DNA of 64,000 nt, from positions 46,440 through 110,439 of the forward strand of contig NZ_RAZG01000010.1 in the NCBI RefSeq assembly GCF_003612565.1, given 5' to 3'. Source of the DNA: Roseburia sp. 1XD42-69 (lineage in GTDB: Bacteria; Bacillota; Clostridia; Lachnospirales; Lachnospiraceae). Made by a program: the position numbers and the translations under genes. Position 1 is the first letter of the stretch. Each line of letters begins with the position of its first letter. Below are positions 8,383 to 20,255 of this stretch, one piece after another. The notes beneath the pieces are model-generated. The model worked only from the letters and a program-made list of their open reading frames with translations. It searched no databases and was not told the origin of the DNA.

Positions 8383-9905
8383 TACAAATAGCGGTCTAAT
8401 TTTGCCGCAGCCGTCAGAAGTTTGTTCATCAATTCTGCCGCCTGCTCCGCTTCTTGATTGCTGGAGGTCCCAATATCGTTTGCCTGTAATGTGCTTGCGG
8501 CAACTTCTTCACTCACCGCTGAAATCTGGTTGATACTGTCCACAATATGGTTATTGGCATCCAATATCTCGTCAATCCGGTCGCTGATGGTCTGTATGTT
8601 CACGCCGAGATTTGTCATTTTATCGTGAATGTCCGTAAACTGGTTTCCCGCAACGGCAATGCTTTCTTTTTCTTTGTTGGAGGCTGTTAATACCTGGGCC
8701 ACACTTTCCATTGTCTGGTCCGTGTTGTTCTGCAGTTCCCCCACAATCCCCCGGATGCTCTCTGTAAGTGCCCTCGTCTGCTCCGCCAAAACACGAATCT
8801 GCTCCGCAACCACCGCAAAGCCTCTTCCTGCCTCCCCAGCCCTGGCGCTTTCTATAGAGGCATTTAAGGCCAGCATATTGGTCTGGTTTGATATATTTAC
8901 AATCTGTTCCGTTATATTTCCCACTTCCTGGGCATTTTCCGACAGGGTCTGCATCAGCTCTTTCACATGCTCATTGGAATCCTCGATTAATTTGGACTGT
9001 TCCAACAATTCACCCATGGACTGCTGGCCTGCCTGAATCGCATTAAAGCTGTCCTGGGCATAGTGAATCATCTGGTCTGACAATTCCTTTGTATTTGCAA
9101 TCATCTGCTGGATATTCCCTGTCATCAAGGTCTGCTCTTCGATGCTCTTGGCATTGGATGCGTTTCCCTGGGAAATATCCCCTATGGCGCTGGCGGTCTG
9201 CTCTGTGGCCGCCTTAAGGGAAGTAATGCTCTCCCCTGCCGCAGCAGAGTTTTCCTTTACCACAGCGGCAATCTCCAGCACATCTGAGAGCAGGATTTCA
9301 CTCTGGTTTTTCTCTGCGTCCACCTGCCGCATTCTGTCCCCATTCACTTTATTGGAAATCTTTGTGACCTCATACATAGAAATCAAAAAGGCAGTCATTC
9401 CCGCAATCTGCAGTAAAACGTCAGACATATTTACCGGTACTCCAGAGGGCAGGTATCCAAGATGAATCCTGTACAACATATACACAACATTAATCAAAAG
9501 CACTCCTATCACCATATTGCGCATAAAACTTAAATCATAGTAAAGCATGTTGATTCCCACCAGGGGAACTGCCACGATAAACACAAGATCGCTTTTCGCC
9601 CCCATCATAATCACAGCATATAAAGTGCCGTAGGTTATGACAATGGTATGCCTTAATAGCTTGCTGTCCTTTTTCACCATGAAAAATACGATATTCACAA
9701 CTGCCACGCAAAGTGACAGCACAGCTACCAAAATAGCATAGGGCCAGGTAATATTCCCGTCAAATGCATCTTTTGGATAACCAAACCCTAAAAACAGGGC
9801 AATCACCGACACAACAATTAAGGCCAGGCGGTTAATGGTAATCAGCCGCTGTCTTTCGTATTCCTCATTCCCCTTTTCTGAAACGCTTGTGGTATTTTCC
9901 GACAT
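8382..9905 (-). CDS. Methyl-accepting chemotaxis protein (membrane chemoreceptor)
   Basis: The 507-residue receptor has six hydrophobic segments in residues 25-190 without a large extracellular ligand domain, and a cytoplasmic coiled-coil signalling domain (about 215-505). The highly conserved hairpin tip that contacts CheA/CheW is present ([19 protein letters not shown], then [18 protein letters not shown]). No HAMP domain is obvious. The N-terminal membrane sensor suggests that it senses membrane state or a hydrophobic or small ligand. No chemotaxis or flagellar genes are in the window. Upstream AAGGAGAAGAAAA supports the ATG. Confidence 0.92.
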   Translation of the reverse strand: MSENTTSVSEKGNEEYERQRLITINRLALIVVSVIALFLGFGYPKDAFDGNITWPYAILVAVLSLCVAVVNIVFFMVKKDSKLLRHTIVITYGTLYAVIMMGAKSDLVFIVAVPLVGINMLYYDLSFMRNMVIGVLLINVVYMLYRIHLGYLPSGVPVNMSDVLLQIAGMTAFLISMYEVTKISNKVNGDRMRQVDAEKNQSEILLSDVLEIAAVVKENSAAAGESITSLKAATEQTASAIGDISQGNASNAKSIEEQTLMTGNIQQMIANTKELSDQMIHYAQDSFNAIQAGQQSMGELLEQSKLIEDSNEHVKELMQTLSENAQEVGNITEQIVNISNQTNMLALNASIESARAGEAGRGFAVVAEQIRVLAEQTRALTESIRGIVGELQNNTDQTMESVAQVLTASNKEKESIAVAGNQFTDIHDKMTNLGVNIQTISDRIDEILDANNHIVDSINQISAVSEEVAASTLQANDIGTSSNQEAEQAAELMNKLLTAAAKLDRYL

Positions 9906-9939
9906 TTTTCTTCTCCTTTTGTAGTATTTTTAATCCCTT

Positions 9940-12222
9940 CTATTTCTTTCTCACCGTAACTTTAAGTTTTTTGCTCCAGGCCCCATTGGAAACCCTGCCG
10001 CTAACGGACTCCCTTTGATACATCCTTGCCTGTACATAATATGTCTTTCCCTTTTTTAAACCCAAAACCGTCTTTTCCCCGCCGGTGGTTTTTACTTTTT
10101 TTGCACCTGACATGGAAGATTTCAGAGAATAGCGTATCTCATATCCGCTTGCGTTTTTCTCTTTTTTCATTTTCACTGTAATTTTTCCCGGAGCGCTGCT
10201 TTTCAAAGAAGAAATCACCGCCTTTTTAGGCTTTACCTTTGTAAAGCGGGCGTAATAAGTTTTATTCCCCGTTATCTTTACAATCTGGGTATCTTCCACT
10301 TTGCTCCCGCCGCTTTTTTTGGTGTACCACCCAAGAAATACATAACCTTTCCTTTTTGCCTCCGGCTGTCTGCCGTATTTCTTATCATAAGTCACCCTGA
10401 CCTTTTTGGAACTGACAGATTTTTTCCCGATATAGCCCCCGTTTGCCTTATATGTTACTTTATAGGTGTTGGCTTTCCACTTTGCGTAAAGGACAAGATC
10501 TTCTGTCACCCCTCTGGAAAAATCATAAAGCTCCCTGTAATCTTTAGAGGTATACCAGCCCTGAAAACTGTAACCCTTTCTCACCGGGGCCGGGGGCTGC
10601 ACCTGACCCCCCTGTTTTATATTTTGCTCCCCCGGTACACTGCCTCCGCAGGAATCAAACATCAACTTATACACATTTTCCACTGGCGGCGGTGCCAAAA
10701 CCTCCTGCTTAAGCCACCTGCCGTAAAGGGTCATACTGCCGCTTACCCCGTCAGCAAAGGAATAAGGCTCTGTACACCCCGGGTCTTTGTGCCACCCGGT
10801 AAAGGTATATCCCGCCCTGTCACCTATGGCAGGGGCTTTCATTTTTTCCCCGGAAAGAACCATCTGGGACGGGCTAAGAACTGTTCCATCCAGCACAAAA
10901 TCCACCTGACAGACTTTTGTTTTCACCTGCCTGCTCTCAAAACATCCCTCCGCCGCTGTTACCGCTGTAATCCTGGTCCCGGAAATCCCAGGGAGAGGTG
11001 ACGTATATTTTTCTGCTTTTTTCAGCCGGAAAGGTTCTTCACCTAACATGTAATAGATATCATTTCCATCTGAAGTCAGGACAACCCTGCCATTTTCCAT
11101 TCGTACCCCAGGGGGCAAAGTCTGTTTCACCGGAGAATCTACGGTTAATTCCGGCAGGTAGCTGTCCAAAAACTCCTCTTCCCTATGGCTTGCCATATCC
11201 ATCCTGTGCATCATTTCCCTGCTTCTGTTAAAATATGTATAAACCCAGCCGCCCGGCTGGTCATCCCAAGTCAAATCCACATACTGCCAGTTACCCTCCA
11301 GATAAATCAGGTTCCAGGCATGGGTAGGGCTGAAAGCCATGGCGCAGTCAAGGCCAGCAGCGTTCATAAGAAGCATCATGGTCTGGGAGTATCCGGCGCA
11401 CACCGTGCTGTCTGTACAAAGCACGCTGTAGATGGTCTGGTTAAACCTGTTTTTCGCCATATTGTCAAAATTCTCATCGTAAACCACTTTATCACAGATT
11501 AAATCATGGGCCATTTTTTCTTTTTTCAATGGAGTGTCCTCCCCATTGATTTCTGTGAGCATTTCATCTATCTGGTATTTTATTTTTGCATTTGCGGCTG
11601 CCCGCTGGCTCCCTTTTGCGAAATCTGATAGGACTCCAAGCTGAAAAATGCATTTCTCCTCATTTTTACGAAAAGAATTGCTGAAAAAGTAATACTGGGG
11701 ATTGGAATAGCGGAACATCTGGTATACCTGCTTGGCCTGTTCATAGGTGAGATTTTGGTATGTGACAAAGGGAAGCCAAAAGGAACCGTTATCTGCCGCC
11801 GCATCACTTGTCCCCCCAAGAAAAATGCTGCACTGCTCATCCAGAGTGTCCCAGAAAATTTTCTGGGCTTTAGACAGCTTTTCATAGTAGTAAGTGCTGG
11901 CATACTTTTTCCACTCATCCGTCTCTCTGGCCGAAGGCGCACTTCTCCTCGCAGAAACAGACTTTTCTATCTCTTTTTGGGCCTTTAAAACCTCCTGCGG
12001 CGTCAATTCAATTTCTTCAAAAACCGCCAGGCTTCCGGACAAAACCTGGGTTTTTCCCTCCTGGGCGGAATTTATAAGCTCAGCGCCAAAAATTTCTGTG
12101 CTGCAAAAAGGAATTTCCATAAAAACTTCAATGAAAATAGAAAAAAGCAGCAAAAATATTAGAAAATGGCCGGCCTTCCCTCCGCTGTTTCCTCTATTCC
12201 TCCGCCTTTTGCACTGAAACAT
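9940..12222 (-). CDS. Secreted/anchored transglutaminase-like protein with Listeria-Bacteroides (Flg_new) repeats
   Basis: The 760-residue surface protein has a basic N terminus and one hydrophobic segment (FLIFLLLFSIFIEVF). The transglutaminase-like core shows the Cys-His-Asp triad (STVCAGYSQ, PTHAWNLIY, VDLTWDD). Three beta-grasp repeats of the Flg_new type follow (GYTFTGWHKD, GYSFQGWYTS, GYVFLGWYTK), then a fibronectin-like Lys-rich C-terminal domain. Such proteins are thought to act on or bind cell-surface polymers; the catalytic reaction (protease versus cross-linking) is unknown. I chose the ATG at 12222 because GAGGAG lies 7 bases before it; longer starts to 12237 are too close to that site. 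It overlaps the chorismate mutase gene by 29 bases. Confidence 0.85.
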   Translation of the reverse strand: MFQCKRRRNRGNSGGKAGHFLIFLLLFSIFIEVFMEIPFCSTEIFGAELINSAQEGKTQVLSGSLAVFEEIELTPQEVLKAQKEIEKSVSARRSAPSARETDEWKKYASTYYYEKLSKAQKIFWDTLDEQCSIFLGGTSDAAADNGSFWLPFVTYQNLTYEQAKQVYQMFRYSNPQYYFFSNSFRKNEEKCIFQLGVLSDFAKGSQRAAANAKIKYQIDEMLTEINGEDTPLKKEKMAHDLICDKVVYDENFDNMAKNRFNQTIYSVLCTDSTVCAGYSQTMMLLMNAAGLDCAMAFSPTHAWNLIYLEGNWQYVDLTWDDQPGGWVYTYFNRSREMMHRMDMASHREEEFLDSYLPELTVDSPVKQTLPPGVRMENGRVVLTSDGNDIYYMLGEEPFRLKKAEKYTSPLPGISGTRITAVTAAEGCFESRQVKTKVCQVDFVLDGTVLSPSQMVLSGEKMKAPAIGDRAGYTFTGWHKDPGCTEPYSFADGVSGSMTLYGRWLKQEVLAPPPVENVYKLMFDSCGGSVPGEQNIKQGGQVQPPAPVRKGYSFQGWYTSKDYRELYDFSRGVTEDLVLYAKWKANTYKVTYKANGGYIGKKSVSSKKVRVTYDKKYGRQPEAKRKGYVFLGWYTKKSGGSKVEDTQIVKITGNKTYYARFTKVKPKKAVISSLKSSAPGKITVKMKKEKNASGYEIRYSLKSSMSGAKKVKTTGGEKTVLGLKKGKTYYVQARMYQRESVSGRVSNGAWSKKLKVTVRKK

Positions 12223-12724
12223 GTTCATTCTCCTCATAAATCAGCAAAACCGCTGCTTTTGTCAGCTCCGATGTAAAATCCCCGGAAATGGTGATACTGC
12301 AGTTGAGAGTTTCCCCAACGCTTTCCCATTGCATCTCATGGATGGCAATTCCCGCTGTTCTCAAAGCGGTAAATGCTGCCAAAAGCTGTTCCGAATTAAC
12401 ATCGCAGGAAAATTTTAAAATAAATTTATCTTTGCCGCTGGATAATATATTAAGAGATTCCGGCAGGGCAAGGCAGGAATACTGATAAATGCGGCTAATG
12501 GCCATGACCTGCCTTACAAACATTTTGTACTCCGGCACATGTTCCTCCATCCCTTTTATCCGGCCCAAAATCACTTCCTCCTCCCGCTTTGGCACGTAGA
12601 CTTTTGCCCCTGTGCGCTTTTTCTCTTCCACTACCTGACGGGATAAATCCATCCTTTTTAAAAACAATTCCCGCATCTTAACATCCACGGCATCTATATT
12701 TTTTCTGATCTCCTCTAAGCCCAT
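12194..12724 (-). CDS. Chorismate mutase (AroQ type) with C-terminal ACT-like domain
   Basis: Residues 1-90 match the all-helical AroQ chorismate mutase (IRKNIDAVDVKMRELFLKRMDLSRQVVEEKK, then VYVPKREEEVILGRI), with the Arg/Lys residues that bind chorismate. Residues 95-175 look like an ACT-type beta-alpha regulatory fold (FILKFSCDVNSEQLLAAFTAL ... NCSITISGDF) rather than a prephenate dehydratase or dehydrogenase. The enzyme would convert chorismate to prephenate for Phe/Tyr synthesis, possibly with allosteric feedback. It lies between a HAD phosphatase (gap 9) and the transglutaminase gene. AGGAG precedes the ATG. Confidence 0.85.
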   Translation of the reverse strand: MGLEEIRKNIDAVDVKMRELFLKRMDLSRQVVEEKKRTGAKVYVPKREEEVILGRIKGMEEHVPEYKMFVRQVMAISRIYQYSCLALPESLNILSSGKDKFILKFSCDVNSEQLLAAFTALRTAGIAIHEMQWESVGETLNCSITISGDFTSELTKAAVLLIYEENEHVSVQKAEE

Positions 12725-12733
12725 AGTTTACTC

Positions 12734-13546
12734 CTATACCAACATAAATTTGCGGACTACCTCCGCAATTCCATCTTCATCATTTGACTTTGTAATGTAA
12801 TCCGCCGCCTGTTTCACTTCCTCCTGGGCGTTTGCCATTGCAACCCCAAGCCCTGCCATCTGCACCATGGAGCGGTCATTGTACCCGTCCCCGCAGCAAA
12901 TCATATGGGTGCGGTCCGTCCTCATATAGTCCAGCAAAATTCCAAGAGAATACGCCTTGTCAATATGCTGGGGCATCAGTTCTAAAAAGTAGGGCTCTGA
13001 GCGGAAAATATTTAAGACGTCCCCAAATTTTTCCTGCATATGCCCCTGTGCCATAAGAACTTTTTCCGGCTCCCCGGTGAGGAGAAATTTATTTACCGGG
13101 AAATCCACCACCTGGACAAAATTATCTACCTTGCGCATAGGCATATGGTTTACAAAAGATTCCAGATCCGTGTATTTATCCCCCTGGCTTCCTAAAATAA
13201 TCTCGCTGTCGTTATAGGTGACAATCTGGAGCCCTAAGTCCATAGCCTCTTTATAAATAGAGGCTGTCAGCTCCACGGGAACCGTTTTATCGTACACCAC
13301 AGAGCCGTCGGCATAATTGATAATATGCCCTCCGTTAAAGGATAGGATATATCCTCCAAATACGTCCAGGCGCAGCTCGTCAGCCAAATGCACCACCCCT
13401 CCTGTGGGCCTTCCGGAGGCAAGTGCAATTTTCTTTCCCAGGCACTGGGCCTGCATCAGGGCGTTTTTTGTCTTTGGGGTTATGACCTTTTTTGAATTTG
13501 TCAAAGTTCCGTCTAAATCCAATACAATAATATGATATGTGTCCAC
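12734..13546 (-). CDS. Cof-type HAD-IIB family phosphatase
   Basis: The protein has 270 residues with the nucleophile motif DLDGTLTNSKK, a conserved Ser/Gly in ALASGRPTGG, a central C2B cap, and the metal-binding motif GDGYNDRSMVQMAGLGVAMANA. These enzymes dephosphorylate sugar phosphates, FMN or other small phosphates; specificity cannot be assigned. The GTG at 13546 is chosen since GGAG lies 8 bases upstream; the earlier in-frame GTG at 13555 sits on the ribosome site itself. A perfect TTGACA-17-TATAAT promoter lies upstream at 13573-13601, so this is the first gene of a three-gene unit. Confidence 0.88.
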   Translation of the reverse strand: MDTYHIIVLDLDGTLTNSKKVITPKTKNALMQAQCLGKKIALASGRPTGGVVHLADELRLDVFGGYILSFNGGHIINYADGSVVYDKTVPVELTASIYKEAMDLGLQIVTYNDSEIILGSQGDKYTDLESFVNHMPMRKVDNFVQVVDFPVNKFLLTGEPEKVLMAQGHMQEKFGDVLNIFRSEPYFLELMPQHIDKAYSLGILLDYMRTDRTHMICCGDGYNDRSMVQMAGLGVAMANAQEEVKQAADYITKSNDEDGIAEVVRKFMLV

Positions 13547-13572
13547 AGTTCTCACTCCGTTATTTCATTTTT

Positions 13573-13601
13573 ATTATAAAATACAAAACAGGGCATGTCA
13601 A
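13573..13601 (-). promoter_or_regulatory. Consensus sigma-A promoter of the HAD/chorismate mutase/transglutaminase unit
   Basis: On the minus strand a perfect TTGACA (13601-13596), 17-base spacer and perfect TATAAT (13578-13573) lie just upstream of the gene. Confidence 0.85.
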
Positions 13602-13633
13602 TGCAGGCAGGGATGAAACGGGGTTTTTCCTGC

Positions 13634-14566
13634 CTACTTTCCCACAATCCTGGCCGTGTCAATAAACTCGTAGGGGGTCTGCTGGTATACATAGTAATTC
13701 AGCCAGTTGGAATACAGCGCATTTCCGTGGGAACGCCACAAAAGTTCCGGCCTAAGTTCCCAGTCGTCACCTGGATAATAATTTTTCGGCAGGGCGATGT
13801 CAAGCCCCTTTGCCTTATCTCTCTTATACTCTTTATCCAGGGTGAGCCTGTCATATTCCGGATGCCCCATGACAAAAATTTTCCTTCCCTCATCTGCAAT
13901 GGCAAGAAAAACTCCCACCTCATCTGATTGTGCCAGAATTGTCAAATCTTTGACTTTTTCAATATCCTCCATGAACACCGCCGTATTCCTGGAGTGGGGG
14001 GCAAAAAACACATCGTCAAAGCCCCGTACCAAAGGCACCTTACGGTTTTTCACATGGTGGGAGAAAATCCCGAAAATCTTTTTGTCAAGAATATGTTTTT
14101 TTATCCCATAGTGATAGTAAAGCCCTGCCTGGGCTCCCCAGCACAGGTACAAGGTGGAGGTCACATGGGTTTTGCTCCACTCCATAATAGTGCAGACTTC
14201 TTCCCAGTAATCCACCTCCTCAAACTCCAAAAGCTCCACGGGAGCCCCAGTGATAATCAGCCCGTCAAAACGTTTCTCTTTCACATCCTCAAAGGTGAGG
14301 TAAAACTCATTTAAATGGCTCATGGAGGTGTTTTTTGACTCGTGGCTTGTCACAGTCAAAAAAGTGATATCCACCTGGAGGGGGGTGTTGGACAAGGAGC
14401 GGAGAAGCTGAAGCTCCGTATCCTCTTTTAAGGGCATCAAATTCAAAACTCCAATGCTGATGGGACGGATATCCTGATGCATGGCCCTATTCTCATCCAT
14501 GGTAAATATATTTTCCTTTTCCAGTATCTCTTTTGCCGGCAAATCGCCTTGTACGCATATTGGCAT
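13634..14566 (-). CDS. metA: Homoserine O-acyltransferase MetA (predicted acetyl-CoA specific)
   Basis: The 310-residue protein acylates homoserine, the first committed step of methionine synthesis. Catalytic C142 ([10 protein letters not shown]), H235 and E237 (MGHPEYD) are present. Residue 111 in [10 protein letters not shown] is Glu; in characterised MetA proteins Glu at this position goes with acetyl-CoA and Gly with succinyl-CoA use, so O-acetylhomoserine is the predicted product despite the common succinyltransferase label. It starts 17 bases after the ligA stop and probably shares its transcript. No SAM riboswitch is visible between them. Confidence 0.93.
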   Translation of the reverse strand: MPICVQGDLPAKEILEKENIFTMDENRAMHQDIRPISIGVLNLMPLKEDTELQLLRSLSNTPLQVDITFLTVTSHESKNTSMSHLNEFYLTFEDVKEKRFDGLIITGAPVELLEFEEVDYWEEVCTIMEWSKTHVTSTLYLCWGAQAGLYYHYGIKKHILDKKIFGIFSHHVKNRKVPLVRGFDDVFFAPHSRNTAVFMEDIEKVKDLTILAQSDEVGVFLAIADEGRKIFVMGHPEYDRLTLDKEYKRDKAKGLDIALPKNYYPGDDWELRPELLWRSHGNALYSNWLNYYVYQQTPYEFIDTARIVGK

Positions 14567-14583
14567 GATTATCCCTCTTTCTC

Positions 14584-17350
<2,767 letters not shown>

Positions 17351-17385
17351 ATGATTTCTCCTTTTGTAAGGTACATACCAAAAGA

Positions 17386-17415
17386 CGGAGACTTTTCCCG
17401 TGGCAAAAGTCTCCG
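17386..17415 (-). terminator. Hairpin after the SH3b protein gene
   Basis: On the minus strand CGGAGACTTTT pairs with AAAAGTCTCCG across an 8-base loop, followed by a short TCTTTTGG tail. The U-tract is weak, so termination may be partial. Confidence 0.5.
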
Positions 17416-17449
17416 CAAATCTTTTGTGTTCTGCTGTCAAATATCTGTC

Positions 17450-18859
17450 TTATTTCAATAAATCTGTCTTAATATACCCTACTTTTTCACCGTAGGTAAC
17501 TTTTGTCCATCCCTCTGCATAACTCATAACTACCGTTACTTTCTCACCGGCAAATGCAGTTGCTACTTTTGCAGAATCCGTACTCATGGATTCACGGATG
17601 TTCACAGTCTCTTTTAAGACTACTGTGCTCCACTCTGCCAGGCTGTTTCCGCCGCTGCTCTCCTGACCAGAATTGTCAGAAGTGTCTCCGGCATCCGCCG
17701 TATCCTGGGAAGGCACTGCACTTTTATCTGTGGTGAGATATTCGGATTTTACATACCCCTGGGTGCCGTTGTTGTAATCAATACGGCTCCATCCGTCCTT
17801 ATCTTCCAATCTGGTGGTCTGTGCCCCAGTCTCCAATTTTCCTAAAATCTCTGCTGATTCGCTGGCCTCCGCCCGGACATTTACATTATCTGTGGCATAC
17901 ACGGCAACTGCTGCTGCCTGTTCAGCCGCTTTCTTCTCTTCCTCCGCTTTCTTTGCAGCTTCCTCTTCCGCTTTCTTCTTTTCTTCTTCTGCCTTCTTGG
18001 CAGCTTCCTCTTCTGCTTTCTGGGCAGCTGCTACCTGGTCTGCTTTCCACAGTTTAATGGCTGCGGGAAGGGTTGTTTTTGCCATCTCTTTTAACTTCTC
18101 ATCAGTTGCAATGGCCTCTGCATATTTTGTCTCCACTTGGTTCTGCAACGCAATGACATCTTCCTGCTGTTTAAATTCCTCAATTAAAGTCTGAATCTCC
18201 GGCTCTAACTCCTGCTCCTCGTTTGCAAGGTTAAACTGGCTGTAGCGCTGGTCAATATATAAGCTTCCATCCTCCCTTGTGCGCACATAGAAAAAGTCTA
18301 AACCGGGAGCTGTTGTCTCAATATCTTTAAATTTCATTTCCAAGGATACGGATACGATATAGGAGGCATTGTCCAAACCGGCTTTTGTGTAGCAGGAAAT
18401 ATTCTCATACTGATCTACCTGCTCGCTGAACACGGTGATATAACTCTTTTCCGTCTCCGACATATTTTCTGTCAAAGCTGTGAGAGAATCCAAATCCCCG
18501 TTGGCATAGGCGGTATAGTAGTTGCTCACCAACTCGTTAATCTGAGGATAGGCGTCTTTTACATAATCCTTATTTTCCTCTGTCTCCGTCTCTGTGGGAG
18601 CTGCCTCTGTCGCCACCAGAGGTGTGTCATCCTTCGGGGCAGTGCCTGCATTGCCGGCAGAACTTTTCACCAGAAACACCACAACTGCCACAAACAAACC
18701 TGCCGCTGCAATATAGCGGACATTTTTGGCGCAAAAACTCAGTGCTCCGGAAAAATCATTCTGGTTATTTCCGCCGCTTTTTGTATCTTTTGCAGAAACA
18801 TTGTTATTTACATTTGCATTACTTTTCGTCTCGTTTGAATTGTTGTTCTGATTACTCAT
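17450..18859 (-). CDS. Membrane-anchored protein with coiled coil and two bacterial SH3 domains
   Basis: The 469-residue protein has an Asn/Ser-rich cytoplasmic start, a cytoplasm-out anchor helix near residues 48-66 (IAAAGLFVAVVVFLV), an extracellular NTF2-like or helical region (about 95-260), an Ala-Glu-Lys coiled coil (about 270-315) and two SH3b domains (about 317-377 and 408-469; NVNVRAEASESAEILGKL and TVNIRESMSTDSAKVATAF). SH3b domains bind peptidoglycan peptides, so a wall-associated role is likely. A TGTTAC-N5-TGTTAC box upstream matches the WalR consensus and fits a cell-wall regulon. No catalytic domain is visible. Confidence 0.85.
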   Translation of the reverse strand: MSNQNNNSNETKSNANVNNNVSAKDTKSGGNNQNDFSGALSFCAKNVRYIAAAGLFVAVVVFLVKSSAGNAGTAPKDDTPLVATEAAPTETETEENKDYVKDAYPQINELVSNYYTAYANGDLDSLTALTENMSETEKSYITVFSEQVDQYENISCYTKAGLDNASYIVSVSLEMKFKDIETTAPGLDFFYVRTREDGSLYIDQRYSQFNLANEEQELEPEIQTLIEEFKQQEDVIALQNQVETKYAEAIATDEKLKEMAKTTLPAAIKLWKADQVAAAQKAEEEAAKKAEEEKKKAEEEAAKKAEEEKKAAEQAAAVAVYATDNVNVRAEASESAEILGKLETGAQTTRLEDKDGWSRIDYNNGTQGYVKSEYLTTDKSAVPSQDTADAGDTSDNSGQESSGGNSLAEWSTVVLKETVNIRESMSTDSAKVATAFAGEKVTVVMSYAEGWTKVTYGEKVGYIKTDLLK

Positions 18860-18943
18860 TTTTTCCTCCTATAATCTCCTCAAAAACGTATCATTTATAT
18901 CTCACTCTCAAGTTTCCTACATTATGTACTAGTTTTTTCTTTT

Positions 18944-18960
18944 GTAACAATTTTGTAACA
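18944..18960 (-). promoter_or_regulatory. Putative WalR-type binding box upstream of the SH3b gene
   Basis: On the minus strand TGTTAC-AAAAT-TGTTAC fits the WalR (YycF) consensus TGTWAH-N5-TGTWAH with no mismatch. It lies 85 bases before the start codon. A PhoP-like reading (TTACA repeats of 11-base period) is the alternative. Confidence 0.55.
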
Positions 18961-19037
18961 ACACACATTTTTTAGGATAGCAAACCATATAGAAATTGTC
19001 AACCCATATTTGAGAATTGAAATGTGAAAATAATATG

Positions 19038-19066
19038 TTGACATTCTTTCCAGAATATATTATTAT
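19038..19066 (+). promoter_or_regulatory. Promoter of tRNA-Arg
   Basis: TTGACA (19038-19043), 17-base spacer and TATTAT (19061-19066). The predicted transcription start is a few bases before the mature tRNA 5' end at 19079. Confidence 0.8.
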
Positions 19067-19078
19067 AATTTGTGTTCT

Positions 19079-19150
19079 GCAACCGTAGTCTAATGGATAG
19101 AACGTTGGACTCCGACTCCAATGATGCGGGTTCGATTCCCGCCGGGTGCA
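19079..19150 (+). tRNA. tRNA-Arg (anticodon CCG)
   Basis: The acceptor strands GCAACCG and CGGGTGC pair with one A-G mismatch. The anticodon stem TTGGA/TCCAA encloses loop CTCCGAC with anticodon CCG at 19112-19114 (reads CGG). The T arm is GCGGG-TTCGATT-CCCGC. The D stem is imperfect. CCA is not encoded (A then TCTT). A strong promoter precedes it and a terminator follows. Confidence 0.9.
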
Positions 19151-19154
19151 TCTT

Positions 19155-19191
19155 AAGGGCTATGGAATGTAAATTTCTATAGTCCTTTTTC
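19155..19191 (+). terminator. Terminator after tRNA-Arg, upstream of aroF
   Basis: AAGGGCTATGGAA pairs with TTTCTATAGTCCTT (two wobbles), followed by TTTTT. It stands between the tRNA and aroF, where no separate good aroF promoter can be seen. Confidence 0.7.
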
Positions 19192-19219
19192 ATTATAACA
19201 CAAAGGGGAAATAAAGCGT

Positions 19220-20251
19220 ATGAGTTTTACATATTTGAAAAAATTACCAAGCCCTTCTGAGATTAAAGAACAACATCCCCTCTCAAAAGAGCTTACATCT
19301 CTAAAGACCCAGAGGGATGAGATGATATCCAATGTTCTCACAGGAAAAGACAACCGCTTTCTGGTTATCGTGGGCCCCTGCTCCGCCGACAATGAAGACG
19401 CCGTATGCGATTATGTCAGCCGTCTCACAGTGGTTTCCGAAAAGGTAAAGGATAAACTGATTCTCATTCCAAGAATCTACACCAACAAACCCCGCACCAC
19501 AGGAGAAGGCTATAAGGGAATCGCCTCCCAGCCCGACCCGGAAAAGAAACCTGATATGCTGGCCGGTTTAATTGCCATGCGGAAAATGCATATCCATGCC
19601 ATTGAGGTCAGCGGTCTTACCTGTGCCGACGAAATGCTGTACCCGGAAAACTGGGGGTATGTGGAAGACCTGCTGTCCTATGTGGCCATCGGCGCCCGGT
19701 CTGTGGAGGACCAGCAGCACCGTCTTACCGTCAGCGGCTTTGATGTGGCTTCCGGTATGAAAAATCCCACCAGCGGTGACTTTACTGTTATGCTGAATTC
19801 TGTATATGCCGCCCAGCATCCCCACCATTTTGTGCACCGGGGATTCGAGGTGGAGACCAGCGGAAATCCTCTCACCCACGTAATTCTGCGGGGAGCCGTA
19901 TCCAAACACGGAAATTCTGTCCAGAATTACCACTACGAAGATATTATGCGGCTCATCCATAAATATAACCAGATGGATTTACAAAATCCCGCCGCAATTA
20001 TCGATGCCAACCACTCAAATTCCAATAAACAGTACCATGAGCAGGTGCGCATTGTAAAAGAGGTTATGCACAACCGGAAACTTTCCGTGGAGATTAAAAA
20101 TATGGTAAAAGGGGTTATGATTGAAAGCTATATTGAGCCAGGCTGCCAGAAAGTGACGGAGCATGTATATGGAAAATCCATTACAGACCCCTGCCTCGGC
20201 TGGGAAGAAACGGAACGCCTGATTTACGAAATGGCGGAAATGAATATTTAA
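19220..20251 (+). CDS. aroF: 3-deoxy-7-phosphoheptulonate (DAHP) synthase, AroF/G/H class
   Basis: The 343-residue cytoplasmic enzyme condenses phosphoenolpyruvate and erythrose 4-phosphate, the first step of the shikimate pathway. Motifs of the E. coli-type class I alpha enzyme are clear: VGPCSADNEDAV, RIYTNKPRTTGEGYKG, GARSVEDQQHR, KNPTSGDFTVM, ILRGAVSKHGNSV and IDANHSNSNKQ, including the metal-binding Cys/His/Glu set. AAAGGGGAAATAAAGCGT precedes the ATG. It lies downstream of the tRNA terminator. The feedback-inhibiting amino acid cannot be decided by eye. Confidence 0.95.
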   Translation: MSFTYLKKLPSPSEIKEQHPLSKELTSLKTQRDEMISNVLTGKDNRFLVIVGPCSADNEDAVCDYVSRLTVVSEKVKDKLILIPRIYTNKPRTTGEGYKGIASQPDPEKKPDMLAGLIAMRKMHIHAIEVSGLTCADEMLYPENWGYVEDLLSYVAIGARSVEDQQHRLTVSGFDVASGMKNPTSGDFTVMLNSVYAAQHPHHFVHRGFEVETSGNPLTHVILRGAVSKHGNSVQNYHYEDIMRLIHKYNQMDLQNPAAIIDANHSNSNKQYHEQVRIVKEVMHNRKLSVEIKNMVKGVMIESYIEPGCQKVTEHVYGKSITDPCLGWEETERLIYEMAEMNI

Positions 20252-20255
20252 ACTG

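Noticed and set aside
13605..13633. GGCAGG...CCTGCC hairpin after metA as terminator
   Set aside because: A stem exists but no U-tract follows, and the consensus promoter of the next unit begins at once; termination there is uncertain.
14567..14583. SAM riboswitch or separate promoter for metA
   Set aside because: The ligA-metA gap is only 17 bases and carries only a ribosome site.
18999..19193. Minus-strand ORF of 64 codons containing MHPAGIEPASLESESNVLSIR
   Set aside because: It is antisense to the tRNA-Arg gene and reproduces the familiar spurious protein read from tRNA complements.
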